Shown here one piece after another: positions 26,302 through 35,280 of a DNA stretch of 64,000 bases. The DNA lies in assembly GCA_016125265.1 (NCBI GenBank), contig WGMC01000026.1, positions 51,524 through 115,523 on the forward strand. Direction: 5' to 3'. Positions within the stretch are counted from its first letter, which is position 1. Each line of letters starts with the position of its first letter. The notes under the pieces are model-generated. The model had not been told where the DNA came from and did not search any database. It saw only the letters and a program-made list of their open reading frames with translations. The translations under genes and the position numbers were made by a program. Source of the DNA: Planctomycetaceae bacterium (GTDB lineage: Bacteria; Planctomycetota; UBA1135; GCA-002686595).

Positions 26302-27473
26302 TCACTCGAGGACCACCACCCGCACGCAATCGAAGTTCGTCGCGGAGAGTATCGAAAGCCTGAGCCGACCCGCATAGGGCTCCTGCATCGTCCGCAGCGC
26401 AGGTGGCGGGTAGATCGGTTCGAAGTCGACCGCCAACACGTCGGAACGTCCGTCGGCATCCGCGTCGAAGCCCTCGACCACCGTGCGACCAGCGCCGGGG
26501 GAATCCCCCCAGGCGTAACGCACAAGCTCCGCGCTGCGCTGCACTTCCGGGGCGAGGACAGAGCGAGCGGGTTCCCCTCGCCCCCCTGAGGGCACGCGCC
26601 AGCGCGCGAGTTTGGGCCACTCGGACACCGCGACAATCAGGACGAGGGAACCATGGTCCTTCGCAGCTTGTTGCTGCGTCAGCGCCAGAACACTGCCCCA
26701 CGAAGAGAGTGGAACATAGAACGGATGCGATCGCGGGCGCACGCCCCACGAAGTGTTGATCGTGGGTGGGGTTCTCGACTGGATCGCGACGACGGACGAC
26801 CGATCGATGCAGTTGCGCTGAACAGCATCGACCGCACTGCCAACCGAGATGCGCAGTCGATGGACCTGCTCGTGGATTTTTCGCTTCTCTCCAAGTGAGC
26901 GACACCCTGCGTCGAGCAGCGCGAGGTACACATGGGTCGGATCGAGCGGACTCGCATGGAGTCCGAGCCACCCCACGTCCGCTTCGCCAAGACCAAGGGA
27001 GGGATCCCCGCGATCGAGGAACCACTCCGCAAGCGGGCTGAGGTCGAGACCGGAGTGCACACGAATGACCGCGGCGTCAGGGTCTTGATCTCGCCTTCGG
27101 CGTAGTGCCACTGACCGAAACGTTGGTGCTCCGGCGGCGCGGCCAGGGCTTGCGCCCTCGTCAGTCGCTCGTCCAGCATCCACAGCCGACCGCCACCGAC
27201 GCTGGCATCCGCCGCTGGTTGGGAATCCTCGCTCGGATTCTCCACGGGAAACCCCGGATCCGAAACGACGATGGGAAGGCGCGCGTCAGGGTCCGCGACC
27301 AACGACACCCGTACGGCAGAGACCTCGGTGCCCTGCCGTGCCTCGCCACTCCGAGCCACGTACTCGTCCCGCAACCGCCTCTGCTCCGCGTTGTCGTCGC
27401 CGAGCAACAGGGGCGGATGGACCAGCGCCCCGAGGCTCGTGACGAGCAGCGCCATCGCAGTGCCGAGATGCAT
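26302..27473 (-). pseudogene. Exported protein gene interrupted by a -1 frameshift
   Basis: Reading starts at ATG 27473 with a signal peptide (MHLGTAMALLVTSLGALVHP) and continues in one frame to FGQWHYAEGEIK near 27090. From there the coherent protein continues in another frame (DPDAAVIRVHSGLDLSPLAE) to the stop at 26302. The first frame stays open to 26679 but turns into Arg/Ser-rich nonsense. One missing base, for example a G in the AAG-ACC stretch near 27088, would restore EIKDPDAAV. This may be a sequencing error or a recent mutation. The joined product would be about 390 residues with no recognised domain. A -10-like TACGAT lies 10 bases before the start. Confidence 0.6.
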
Positions 27474-27483
27474 TCCGCCCCGA

Positions 27484-27489
27484 ATCGTA
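27484..27489 (-). promoter_or_regulatory. -10-like box TACGAT, 10 bases before start codon
   Basis: On the minus strand TACGAT ends 10 bases before the ATG at 27473 and supports that start for the frameshifted gene. Confidence 0.4.
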
Positions 27490-27595
27490 TCCGCGTCGCG
27501 GCAGCGGTGTGTATCGCGGATGCAACGCACTCGGGGCGCCCGGACGGCGCCGTCGCGGTGCCAACTTGGGCCTGTACTTCCCGGTGAGGATCCTA

Positions 27596-28777
27596 TCACT
27601 CCGGGGGCAGGAGGGTGAGTTCGTCGCGCAGACAGGAGGCCCGTTTGGCGTCTTCGCGTTCCCCGTGGCTGGCGGCGTGCTGAAGCCACTCTTCGAAGAT
27701 CGGTAGTCGGCGGCCCACCCGGAGTGCGGCGGCGACCAGGCCGAGGTGGTTCGATGCCGTTGGTTCCGCCTCGAGTACGAGGCGTGCGACGGCTTCGGCA
27801 TCGCCGTCGCGGCGGACGGACAAGAGGGCGCCGTAGAGTTCGTGCGAACGGCGGAAGAGCTGCTCGGCGCGGCGCTTCCTGGAGAGCGATGGGCGCCGAC
27901 GAGCGCGGGTGCTGTCGCGCTGGCGCACCCAGCGCGCGCGGACCGCCTCCGCGGCCACGGCCGCCAGTGGATCCGGCTGCAATCGGAGCAGGTCGGTCCA
28001 GCGCGCGCCCCGTCCGAACGCCGCGTGGGCGGCGGTGACCGCGGCGCCGGTCGTCGGCGCCGTGGCGCGTTCCCGTCGCAGCCTTTCGACGACGACCGCC
28101 ATCCTCTCGAATGCTCCGATCGCCTCGAGGACCGCGATCCACGTGTTCACGTCGCCGTAGTCTGCCCCGCCGAGTAAGAGCTGGTTCTCGAGTTCGCCTG
28201 CGTGCTGCTCGAGTGCCGCGGCGAGCTGGTCGTCCTGCCGGGCCATCTCGGCAAGCGCGTCCAGCCGATCGCGCTTGGTGTCCCACTCGTCGAGTCCCTC
28301 CCGATCGCGGAACGCCGTGCGCCAACCTCCGGCCGCGAGCTGCGCCTCGATCCGCCGCTCCAACGCGGAGCGGTCCGCGCCGGTTGCAAGGTCCTGCTGC
28401 TCGCGAGCGCCGCGTCGGGGGTCGAACGCGCAGACCGTGCGCAGGAAGAGCAGCCGTTTCAGGACATCGCTCCCCGCGTCCGAGTGCGTCGCCAGGGATC
28501 CCATCGGCCGAGCCATCGCGAGGTTCACCACGTGGAGCCGCCCGGGGGTCGCCTTTTCGCCGAGCGCGCGCGCCTCGCTCTCGCCGAGAGCAGCGAGCAG
28601 CACGTGCCGCGCCACGAAGGCGCGCTCGGCGGGACCATCGAGCACACCATCGAGCGACCGCGGCTCCTCGTCGCCCACCACACGGACGATGAGCAACTTG
28701 CCCTCGGAACGGGCACGTTGGAGCAAATCGGCGAACAAGTCCAAGCGGCAACCTCGTGGCGACGATCCACACCGCAC
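27596..28777 (-). CDS. Unrecognised helical protein, possible thioredoxin-like N-terminus (393 aa)
   Basis: ATG 28777 lies about 30 bases after the tRNA gene; an in-frame TTG at 28744 is an alternative start. The N-terminus FADLLQRARSEGKLLIVRVVGDEEP loosely resembles the first strand-helix of thioredoxin-fold proteins but there is no CxxC. The rest is Ala/Arg/Leu-rich helix, with repeat-like segments (ELYGALLSVRRDGDAEAVARLVLEAEP) that could be TPR-type. No signal peptide. It heads a run of unrecognised genes. Function unknown. Confidence 0.55.
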   Translation of the reverse strand: MRCGSSPRGCRLDLFADLLQRARSEGKLLIVRVVGDEEPRSLDGVLDGPAERAFVARHVLLAALGESEARALGEKATPGRLHVVNLAMARPMGSLATHSDAGSDVLKRLLFLRTVCAFDPRRGAREQQDLATGADRSALERRIEAQLAAGGWRTAFRDREGLDEWDTKRDRLDALAEMARQDDQLAAALEQHAGELENQLLLGGADYGDVNTWIAVLEAIGAFERMAVVVERLRRERATAPTTGAAVTAAHAAFGRGARWTDLLRLQPDPLAAVAAEAVRARWVRQRDSTRARRRPSLSRKRRAEQLFRRSHELYGALLSVRRDGDAEAVARLVLEAEPTASNHLGLVAAALRVGRRLPIFEEWLQHAASHGEREDAKRASCLRDELTLLPPE

Positions 28778-28805
28778 CAGAGGAAACCTGGATCGCGGCT
28801 GGAAG

Positions 28806-28879
28806 TGGGCCCTGTTGGACTCGAACCAACGACCAAACGATTATGAGTCGTCTGCTCTAACCGACTGAGCTAAGGGCCC
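28806..28879 (-). tRNA. tRNA with CAU anticodon, probably tRNA-Ile2
   Basis: On the minus strand a full cloverleaf can be read: acceptor GGGCCCT pairing with AGGGCCC, D-arm AGCTCAGTCGGTTAGAGC, anticodon arm ACGACTCATAATCGT with anticodon CAT, and T-arm GTTGGTTCGAGTCCAAC. CCA is not encoded. The body matches the tRNA-Ile2 type (lysidine-modified, reads AUA) more closely than elongator tRNA-Met, although both carry CAU. The 5' end overlaps the last 10 bases of the upstream membrane-protein gene. Confidence 0.85.
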
Positions 28880-29445
28880 CGGGCGGGCAACGATAGCGTG
28901 CGGAGCTCCACTTGGCATGTGGCTAGGCGCATCAGCAGGCGGATGCGGCGCGCCAGGGGCCACCAGTCGTAGAGGAAGATCTCGAGGGGACGCCACATGG
29001 CGACCCAGCCGACGATCACCAGGCTCTCGCGCAGGATGCTGCGGGTCGGGCCCTGGGGGTGGGATTCGAGCGCCTGGGCGGCGAACAGGCAGGCGCCGAG
29101 GAACAGGACCCCGATCGTCAGGGCGATACGACCCTGGCGGAACAGGTCCACGAGCTCCCGGCGGCGCAGGTCGGCCTGGTAGGAGAAGTCGTTGTGGAGC
29201 GCGTCGCGCACGATCGCGGCCGTGTCCTCGCCGGGATGCGTGTGCTCCAACTCCACGACGACGACGAGGCCCGTGTCCCGCGGTTCGTCGCGGGCGCGCG
29301 CGATCAGGTACTCGCGGGCGGCCGGGTCGAGGTCCTTCTCGTGGAAAGGCGACGGGTCGAGGGAGTTGAAGAGCTGGGACAGGTCGCGGAGCCGCAGCGC
29401 GAGCACCCCGCGCCCCCCTTGGCCGATGCCTCCCGAGACGGACAT
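28870..29445 (-). CDS. Membrane protein with two transmembrane helices (191 aa)
   Basis: A soluble N-terminal region of about 110 residues (EKDLDPAAREYLIARARDEP, VVVVELEHTHPGEDTAAIV) is followed by two hydrophobic segments, IALTIGVLFLGACLFAAQAL and a second around LVIVGWVAMWRPLEIFLYDW. No domain recognised. The TAG stop lies inside the tRNA gene, so the mRNA and tRNA sequences overlap by 10 bases. ATG 29445 has a TAGGCT -10-like box 7 bases before it. Confidence 0.65.
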   Translation of the reverse strand: MSVSGGIGQGGRGVLALRLRDLSQLFNSLDPSPFHEKDLDPAAREYLIARARDEPRDTGLVVVVELEHTHPGEDTAAIVRDALHNDFSYQADLRRRELVDLFRQGRIALTIGVLFLGACLFAAQALESHPQGPTRSILRESLVIVGWVAMWRPLEIFLYDWWPLARRIRLLMRLATCQVELRTLSLPARGP

Positions 29446-29452
29446 GTAGGGA

Positions 29453-29458
29453 AGCCTA
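29453..29458 (-). promoter_or_regulatory. -10-like box TAGGCT, 7 bases before start codon
   Basis: Minus-strand TAGGCT ends 7 bases before the ATG at 29445, a leaderless-type arrangement. Confidence 0.45.
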
Positions 29459-29551
29459 CCGCGTGTGGCCTCGGCCGATGCACCGGTCCCAAAGGCAGCG
29501 ATCCGCTGCGCAGGAGGTCGAGGGGGCCGAGGCGGCCGGCGGGCACCGTGG

Positions 29552-29557
29552 TAGCCT
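29552..29557 (+). promoter_or_regulatory. -10-like box TAGCCT, 13 bases before start codon
   Basis: TAGCCT ends 13 bases before ATG 29571, allowing only a leader of about six bases. Confidence 0.4.
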
Positions 29558-29570
29558 GCGGGCGAGATCC

Positions 29571-30077
29571 ATGGCCCAAACCCACTTCGAAACGCGCTTC
29601 GCCGCCGCGCCGGAACGGGTGTTCGCGGTGCTCGCGGACCCGGTCGGGACGTCGGTCCATCTCCAACACGTCGAGGCGTTGGTGTGGCTGACGCCAGGCC
29701 CCGTCGGTGTGGGTTCTCGGTTTCGCGAGACGCGGCGGATGCTGGGCCGCGAGAACACCCAGGAGTTGACGATCACACGCTTCGACCCCCCTACGCGGAT
29801 CGCGATGGGCGTGGAGAAGCCGTCGATCTCCAGCTCGTCGGAGTTCGAGCTCGCTCCGGACGGCGCAGGGACGCGGGTGCGCGTGCTCATCGACGTGCGG
29901 GGGCGCACACTCGGCGGAAAGATCCTCGCGCTGCTCTTCTTCCCGCTCTTGGCGCGTGCGATCCAAAGTGCCGTGCGCAACGACCTCGAGGACCTGCGCG
30001 CCACGATCGAAGGCCGCGGCGGAGCGGCGTCCGGCGAAGAGGGCCTGCCGGATTCGGCCGAGGAAGCCCGTGGCTGA
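29571..30077 (+). CDS. SRPBCC (START-like) family protein (168 aa)
   Basis: A single SRPBCC/polyketide-cyclase-like domain: it opens THFETRFAAAPERVFAVLAD, has a ligand-pocket region with FRETRRMLGRENTQELTITR, a central strand pair FELAPDGAGTRVRVLIDVRG, and the long C-terminal helix LLARAIQSAVRNDLEDLRAT. Such proteins bind hydrophobic ligands or act in stress responses. ATG 29571 starts the domain cleanly. The 3' end overlaps the next gene by 8 bases, so the two are probably one operon. Ligand unknown. Confidence 0.8.
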   Translation: MAQTHFETRFAAAPERVFAVLADPVGTSVHLQHVEALVWLTPGPVGVGSRFRETRRMLGRENTQELTITRFDPPTRIAMGVEKPSISSSSEFELAPDGAGTRVRVLIDVRGRTLGGKILALLFFPLLARAIQSAVRNDLEDLRATIEGRGGAASGEEGLPDSAEEARG

Positions 30078-31275
30078 GGTTCCCGGCAATCCCGTCCAGC
30101 TCGGCAGTCGCGCGCTTTTCCCGCGCCTCGGTGCGGCTGCGTACCTCGCCCACGCGGCCATCTCGCCCGCGTCCTCGCGCGTCGAAGCGCGGGTGATGGA
30201 GGAGGTGCGGCTCGTGGCGGAACGCGGGCTGGGTGCGATCGGGGTGCTGCTCGAAACCGCCGAAGAAGCGCGAACGGGTTTTGCCGCGCTCATCGGCGCG
30301 CACCCTCAGGACGTCGCCGTTCTGGCCAACACGAGCACCGCCGCGGCGGCGATCGCGACCGCGATCCCCTGGCGCGCGGGCGACCGCATCGTGCTGTTCG
30401 AGGACGAGTTCCCCGCCAACGTCACGCCGTGGCAGGCGGCTGGGGCGCGCCACGGACTCGAAGTGGTGCACCTCCCCATCGCGCCGTTCGCGGAGAGCCA
30501 CGCGGCGGGCCTGGAACAGGTGGAACGGGAACTGCGCCGCGGCGGAGTGCGGCTGGTCGCGGTCAGCGCGGTGCAGTTCCAGACGGGACTCGCGATGCCT
30601 GTCGCGGAACTGGGCGCGCTCGCGCGCCACTACGGCGCCGAGTTGTTCGTGGACGCGATCCAGGCCGTCGGCGCACGGCCCATCGACGTCGTCACCTCCG
30701 GCGCGCACTACCTCGCCGCAGGCGCGCACAAGTGGCTCATGGGCCAACTGGGCACGGCGTTCCTGTGGGTGGAAGCAGAGGCCGCGAAGGGCCTGACTCC
30801 CGCAGTCGTGGGCTGGACCAGCCACGAGAGTCCGGACGCGTTCTTGATCGGCCCCGCCAGCGAGCTCACCATCGACCGGCCGCTGCGCAGGGGCGCGCGT
30901 GTCTTCGAAGCAGGTGTGTTGAACCACCTGGGTCTCGCGGCCGCGGCGGCGGGCATGGGCCCGATGCTGGAGCTCGGCACGCGGCCGATCCACGACCACG
31001 TGCAGCACTACCACGACCTCGTGGAGCCCGCGCTCGTCGAACTCGGTTTCCGCTCCTTGCGCGCCGCGGAACCGGCCGCGCGCTCGGCGATCCTGGCGCT
31101 CTCACCGCCGCGCGGTGTCGACGCGGCGGCGTTCTCGCGCGAACTCGGCGAACTGGGTATCGGCACCAGCGCGCCCTGCGGCTACCTGCGCGTCGCGCCC
31201 CATTGGCCGAACTCGGCGGACGAACTCGACGCGGTGCTCGAAGCCGTGCGAACGGCACTGTCGAAGCGAAGCTGA
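30070..31275 (+). CDS. PLP-dependent enzyme, class V aminotransferase fold (401 aa)
   Basis: GTG 30070 overlaps the SRPBCC stop by 8 bases. The protein follows the cysteine desulfurase/isopenicillin-N-epimerase-like pattern: VAVLANTSTAAAAIATAIP binds the cofactor phosphate, LVAVSAVQFQTGLAMPV and ELFVDAIQAVGARPIDV hold the PLP-ring Asp and Gln, and GAHKWLMGQLGTAFLWV carries the Schiff-base lysine. There is no active-site cysteine loop typical of desulfurases that can be assigned by eye, so aminotransferase, epimerase or C-S lyase activities are all possible. Confidence 0.82.
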   Translation: MAEVPGNPVQLGSRALFPRLGAAAYLAHAAISPASSRVEARVMEEVRLVAERGLGAIGVLLETAEEARTGFAALIGAHPQDVAVLANTSTAAAAIATAIPWRAGDRIVLFEDEFPANVTPWQAAGARHGLEVVHLPIAPFAESHAAGLEQVERELRRGGVRLVAVSAVQFQTGLAMPVAELGALARHYGAELFVDAIQAVGARPIDVVTSGAHYLAAGAHKWLMGQLGTAFLWVEAEAAKGLTPAVVGWTSHESPDAFLIGPASELTIDRPLRRGARVFEAGVLNHLGLAAAAAGMGPMLELGTRPIHDHVQHYHDLVEPALVELGFRSLRAAEPAARSAILALSPPRGVDAAAFSRELGELGIGTSAPCGYLRVAPHWPNSADELDAVLEAVRTALSKRS

Positions 31276-31281
31276 CGGCAC

Positions 31282-32841
31282 CTAACGCTGGCCCGCGGCG
31301 TAGAACGTGCCGAGGTCCGACCGCAGCTTCTGGAGGTCGGGCACACGCACGTACATCATGTGGCCCGACTCGTAGTGGCCCATGGTGACGTTGCCGCGGA
31401 GCGCCTCGGGCAGATGGAGGTGGTCGAAGGTGTAGTGGGTCGCGAAGTACGGTGTGGCGAGGTCGTAATAGCCGTTCGCCACGAACACGCGCAGGCTGGG
31501 GTTCTTGACCATCGCGCGGCGCAGGTTCTCGCCGACGTTGAGGTACTGATTTTGGACGTTGCTGTAGTCCCACGGCTGCACACGTCCCGTGAGGATCTCG
31601 TAGGGCAGGTCGTTCTCGTAGCCCAGTTCGGCGCGCACGTAGTGGTTCTGCGCCATCGAGTACGGCCCTTGGATCGCCGCATAGCTCGGGTCGTACTCGA
31701 AGCGCTCGCCCACGGCGTCGCGGTCGTAACCGAGGTAACGGCTGTCGAGCCGACCGACGGTGCGCTGCTCGGCGCGCAGCAGTTCCTTCGTGAACCGAGA
31801 GATGTCGATGCGCAGGTTGGCGCGCTCGATCCACTCGGCGTCGAGGCCCGTGTACCGCGCCAAACGCTCGGCGACGGCGCGGCGCTCCACCGGCGACAAC
31901 CGGTCGCCGGCCATCAGCGCCAGCGTGTAGTCGCCGCGCGCAAACGCCTCCACCTCCGCGAGAAACTCCGCGAGCTCCCCTGGCACGTCCTCCCCCACTT
32001 GCCCGTGGAAGCGCGCCGTGGCTGCGAAGCTCGGCAGGAAGAGCGCGTACGCGAGATCGTTGCCGACGTCGAAACGCGCGGTCTGGAAGTTGAGGATCGC
32101 GGAGACCAAGACGAGCCCCGACGGGTAGATGCCGTGGCGGCTCTGCAAGTGGTCGGCGAGCGCCGCGGCGCGTGTGGTGCCGTAACTCTCACCAGCCAAG
32201 TAGACCGGCGAAGCCCAGCGTTCCTCACGCGTCAGGTAGAGGCGGATGAACTCGCCCATCGTCTCGACGTCCTGCAACACACCGTGGAACTCGGAGTTCG
32301 CCACGCCCTCCGCTGGCCGCGAGTACCCCGTCGTCACGGGATCCACGAACACCAGGTCGGACAACGCGAGCAAGTTGTGCGGGTTGTCGACCAGCCGGAA
32401 GGGCGGGGCCAGATCGAAGCCCTCCGGACCGAGGTCGACCCGACGGGGCCCGAAGGTGCCAAGGTGCAACCACACGGACGAGCTCCCCGGCCCGCCGTTG
32501 AAGCAGAACGTGATGGGCCGCGTGCCGGGGTCGAAGGGTTCGGGCCGCTCCAGCCCGTAGGCGGTGTAGAACACCGCCGCCCGCGCGTCGCCGGCCTCCG
32601 TGCGCAGGACCAGCCGGCCCACCTGGTACTCGTATTCGAGAGGGCCCTCGGGTGTTTGGATGGTGGCGTCGGAGAACACCCGTTCATCGACCAAGGCCGG
32701 TTTGGGGTCCTTTGTTTCCGTGGCGCCCTCGGACTGGGCCGACGGTTGATGGCGCCCCCCGAGCGCGAACGGCGTAGACGGAACCGAGAAACCGGCCAAG
32801 GTGGGCCAGACGGCGAGCACTAGCGTGGAGAGGGCGTGCAT
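31282..32841 (-). CDS. Exported S10-family serine carboxypeptidase-like protein (519 aa)
   Basis: The N-terminus is hydrophobic (MHALSTLVLAVWPTLAGF), consistent with export. Peptidase S10 landmarks follow: FNGGPGSSSVWLHLG, nucleophile serine in YLAGESYGTTRAAALAD, Asp in VANGYYDLATPY and His in YESGHMMY, giving a complete catalytic triad. Bacterial members release C-terminal residues from peptides in the periplasm or outside. ATG 32841 is supported by a TACCAT box 8 bases upstream. It converges on the class V enzyme gene with six bases between stops. Confidence 0.87.
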   Translation of the reverse strand: MHALSTLVLAVWPTLAGFSVPSTPFALGGRHQPSAQSEGATETKDPKPALVDERVFSDATIQTPEGPLEYEYQVGRLVLRTEAGDARAAVFYTAYGLERPEPFDPGTRPITFCFNGGPGSSSVWLHLGTFGPRRVDLGPEGFDLAPPFRLVDNPHNLLALSDLVFVDPVTTGYSRPAEGVANSEFHGVLQDVETMGEFIRLYLTREERWASPVYLAGESYGTTRAAALADHLQSRHGIYPSGLVLVSAILNFQTARFDVGNDLAYALFLPSFAATARFHGQVGEDVPGELAEFLAEVEAFARGDYTLALMAGDRLSPVERRAVAERLARYTGLDAEWIERANLRIDISRFTKELLRAEQRTVGRLDSRYLGYDRDAVGERFEYDPSYAAIQGPYSMAQNHYVRAELGYENDLPYEILTGRVQPWDYSNVQNQYLNVGENLRRAMVKNPSLRVFVANGYYDLATPYFATHYTFDHLHLPEALRGNVTMGHYESGHMMYVRVPDLQKLRSDLGTFYAAGQR

Positions 32842-32849
32842 GGACGCAG

Positions 32850-32855
32850 ATGGTA
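32850..32855 (-). promoter_or_regulatory. -10-like box TACCAT, 8 bases before start codon
   Basis: Minus-strand TACCAT ends 8 bases before the ATG at 32841, fitting the leaderless layout. Confidence 0.45.
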
Positions 32856-32968
32856 GTGCACCGACGCTTTCGGGGATCGAGAAACAGCTCGAGCAACCCC
32901 GCACCGCTGGCTGCGCGAACCCTGTGCGCCGCGGCCCAACCGGCATGGCGCCGAGGGCAGCGCGCTCG

Positions 32969-34309
32969 TCAGAGAACGAACCGCACGCCGGTGGCGTTGG
33001 TCACCAGCAAACCGGTCGAGCTGGCGTTGACGACGAGGGCAGCGTGGTGCGCAACCAGTCCAAGCAGGGCCGACGCGGACGCCGGCGGGACAGTGAACGT
33101 CGACGTGGCTGCTCCCTGTATGCCGAGCAACCCCAGCGAGTTGCCGAGGGGCGGCTGGTTCGGGGCGAGTTGGGTGAGCACGAAGTAGGCGTCGGCGTTC
33201 AGGGGCAGGGGGATGCCCTGCCACGTCGTACCGGGAGAGGTCCCCGAAAGGGAACCCAACACGAGGAAGGAACCGTTGGCGAAGTTCGTGCCCGCGTCGA
33301 CGTAGATCTTCTGCATCCCGCCGCTCGCAAGCGAGAGGTTCCCCGGCGTGGAGGTAAGCGTCGGACAGCCGAGGTTTTGGAGCGCGTCGAACATGCCTTC
33401 GCCGTGGGCGACCTGCCCCGGTCCATCGAAGTGGACGAAGTCGCAGCCCGGCACCGAACAGCCCCACACCGAGATATCGCTGGCGTCGAAGATGCCGACG
33501 GCGGGTTTGGAACACACGACTGCCTCCTCCGCGGCTCGCACCGCGTCCGCCGAGCAAGCCCAACACACTTGGCTCCCAGAGTCGGGTTGGAACATGAATC
33601 TCGGGACCTGCGAGATCACGAACGGTGTGTGCGGGTTCGTCGTCAATCCCCACGCACCGACAAGATCCGCCCGTACCGCGTCCACGAAGTTGGAGAGGTT
33701 CGACTGGTACGCCGCTGCGTAGACCGGGCTCAGCGCATCGCTCGTGCCCTGTATCCAGAACACCCCGCGCACGTCCAAACTCTCGCCGACCGCGAACGCG
33801 GCCTGGGCTGCGATGGGAACAAGGACGTCGAGTGCGAAGTAACGCCCTCCGGTGGCCGGGTCCCAAGTATCCAGTACCGCGCCCCCGACCCCCGGGGTGG
33901 GGTGCAGGTAGGTCGAGCCAGCCGCGTACTTGAGGATGCGGACAGGCCCTCCGTGAAGTCCTGCGAGCCGATCCCCCAGCGAGACTTCGGGACCGAATCG
34001 AGGCAGTTGGGGCAGTGTCGCAGACGACTGCGTGTTGATCGTCGCGTGGAGGGGCTCCCACGTCCCCGTTGGGAAGTTGAAGATCTTGACGTTCGCCTGG
34101 GGATTCACCAGGTGCGGGTAGGCCTGCGGATCCAACTGCCCCGCTTGGGTACCCACTTGCCCGTAACCCTCCGCGTTCGACTGCCCGATCACGATGTACG
34201 TCGGGACAGGAACCAGCGGCGGGGACACCTGGTCCCGTCCGCTGGCGATCGCAGCCAGCGGCAGGAGCCCAAACCAGCCAGCGGCAGTGACAAGGGACTT
34301 CCGACTCAT
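32969..34309 (-). CDS. Secreted SASA/SGNH-type esterase with C-terminal module (446 aa)
   Basis: A signal peptide (MSRKSLVTAAGWFGLLPLAA) precedes a sialate O-acetylesterase-like (SASA) SGNH domain: TYIVIGQSNAEGYGQ holds the nucleophile serine, VFWIQGTSDALSP the GxND-like region, and DFVHFDGPGQVAHGE a candidate Asp-x-x-His. The last 120 residues are a separate beta-rich module ending LLGLVAHHAALV...VTNATGVRFVL, of the same type as the C-terminus of three other secreted proteins here. It is expected to deacetylate carbohydrates outside the cell. Confidence 0.8.
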   Translation of the reverse strand: MSRKSLVTAAGWFGLLPLAAIASGRDQVSPPLVPVPTYIVIGQSNAEGYGQVGTQAGQLDPQAYPHLVNPQANVKIFNFPTGTWEPLHATINTQSSATLPQLPRFGPEVSLGDRLAGLHGGPVRILKYAAGSTYLHPTPGVGGAVLDTWDPATGGRYFALDVLVPIAAQAAFAVGESLDVRGVFWIQGTSDALSPVYAAAYQSNLSNFVDAVRADLVGAWGLTTNPHTPFVISQVPRFMFQPDSGSQVCWACSADAVRAAEEAVVCSKPAVGIFDASDISVWGCSVPGCDFVHFDGPGQVAHGEGMFDALQNLGCPTLTSTPGNLSLASGGMQKIYVDAGTNFANGSFLVLGSLSGTSPGTTWQGIPLPLNADAYFVLTQLAPNQPPLGNSLGLLGIQGAATSTFTVPPASASALLGLVAHHAALVVNASSTGLLVTNATGVRFVL

Positions 34310-34541
34310 GGGGGTACTCCCGGTTGGGGAAGGAGGGGTTTCGGGTCGCAGGATGTCTCCTGGTCCATGGCGTAGGCCCGCCGCTCGGCCGCCGCACAAA
34401 CCTCGAATTCCGGCGAAACGAGTCGTCGGGGTGGGGGTCAGGTCCGCTCGACCGGCGCGAACGAACGCCGCGCGCTGTTCGGGCCGACGCCGCGGCGGGC
34501 TGCTAGGGCACAGCTTGGGAAGCGGTCGGCGGGCGCAGCGG

Positions 34542-34547
34542 TATCCT
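34542..34547 (+). promoter_or_regulatory. -10-like box TATCCT upstream of the GST gene
   Basis: TATCCT sits about 60 bases before ATG 34609, within the 299-base divergent gap 34310-34608. No convincing -35 at standard spacing and no other feature is seen in this gap. Confidence 0.35.
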
Positions 34548-34608
34548 GGGCGGGAACGGTGCAGGCCCGTCGCCACGCCGTCCCTTTGCCACTCCGACGA
34601 GATCTTCG

Positions 34609-35241
34609 ATGCCCAGCGGTCCGATCACGCTCTACGAACTCCCCCCCTCCCCCAACACCATGAAGGTGCGCATCGCCTTGCGCTACAAGACTGTGCCCTT
34701 CCAGTCGGTGGTCGTCGACCCGGCGGACCGGGCCAAGGTGCTGGAGATCTCGGGACAGCCCCTGACGCCGGTCCTGGTGCACGGCGACACAGTGATCTAC
34801 GACTCGAGCGCGATCCTGCGCTACCTCGACGCGAACGTGAAGCAGGGCCCGCGCCTCTTCAGCGCCAACCGCGATGCGATGAAGGCGATCGAGGGTTGGG
34901 AGCAGTTCCGCCGCCAGGTCCTCGGGGGCGCCCTCGGCATCGCGTTCGGGCAGTTCTTCTCCGGCAAGGTCGACGCCGAAGCCATGGAACGCGCCAACAA
35001 CCAGATGGACGAGGCCACGGCCCGCATCGAAACCCGACTGACGGAGGGCGACTGGCTGGTCGGCGACACCATGACCGCGGCCGACATCCTGTGCGCCACG
35101 GTCGTCTACTACTGGTGCGTGCCGGAGAGCGCCGCGCCAGCCGGTTCCATCGCCGCCTACTTCCGCGAGCACCTCTCTCTTCCACCGCGTCGGGAGCGCA
35201 CCCGCGGTTGGGTTCAGCGCGTGATGGCCCACCACCGGTGA
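34609..35241 (+). CDS. Glutathione S-transferase-like protein (210 aa)
   Basis: The thioredoxin-fold half (about 5-80) begins ITLYELPPSPNTMKVRIAL, contains the cis-Pro in GQPLTPVLVHGD and the glutathione-binding DSSAILRYLD. The helical half has WLVGDTMTAADILCATVVYY, the conserved N-capping box. The usual catalytic Ser/Tyr/Cys near the first helix is represented by Ser-Pro-Asn, as in beta/omega-like groups. Role in conjugation or thiol transfer is inferred. ATG 34609 gives the canonical start. A stem-loop follows the stop. Confidence 0.85.
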   Translation: MPSGPITLYELPPSPNTMKVRIALRYKTVPFQSVVVDPADRAKVLEISGQPLTPVLVHGDTVIYDSSAILRYLDANVKQGPRLFSANRDAMKAIEGWEQFRRQVLGGALGIAFGQFFSGKVDAEAMERANNQMDEATARIETRLTEGDWLVGDTMTAADILCATVVYYWCVPESAAPAGSIAAYFREHLSLPPRRERTRGWVQRVMAHHR

Positions 35242-35247
35242 AACGTC

Positions 35248-35273
35248 GGCTCGCCCCGCCCTAGAGGCGAGCC
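35248..35273 (+). terminator. Stem-loop after the GST gene
   Basis: Perfect 8-bp arms GGCTCGCC and GGCGAGCC around a 10-base loop, six bases after the stop codon. It lies between convergent genes and may serve both. No T-run. Confidence 0.45.
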
Positions 35274-35280
35274 ACAGGCG

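Noticed and set aside
28202..28868. ORFs ending GPVGLEPTTKRL or LDSNQRPNDYESSALTD
   Set aside because: Antisense translations of the CAU-anticodon tRNA, not proteins.
24627..28879. Genomic island integrated at the tRNA
   Set aside because: No integrase, transposase or duplicated tRNA 3' end was found; kept only as a low-interest observation.
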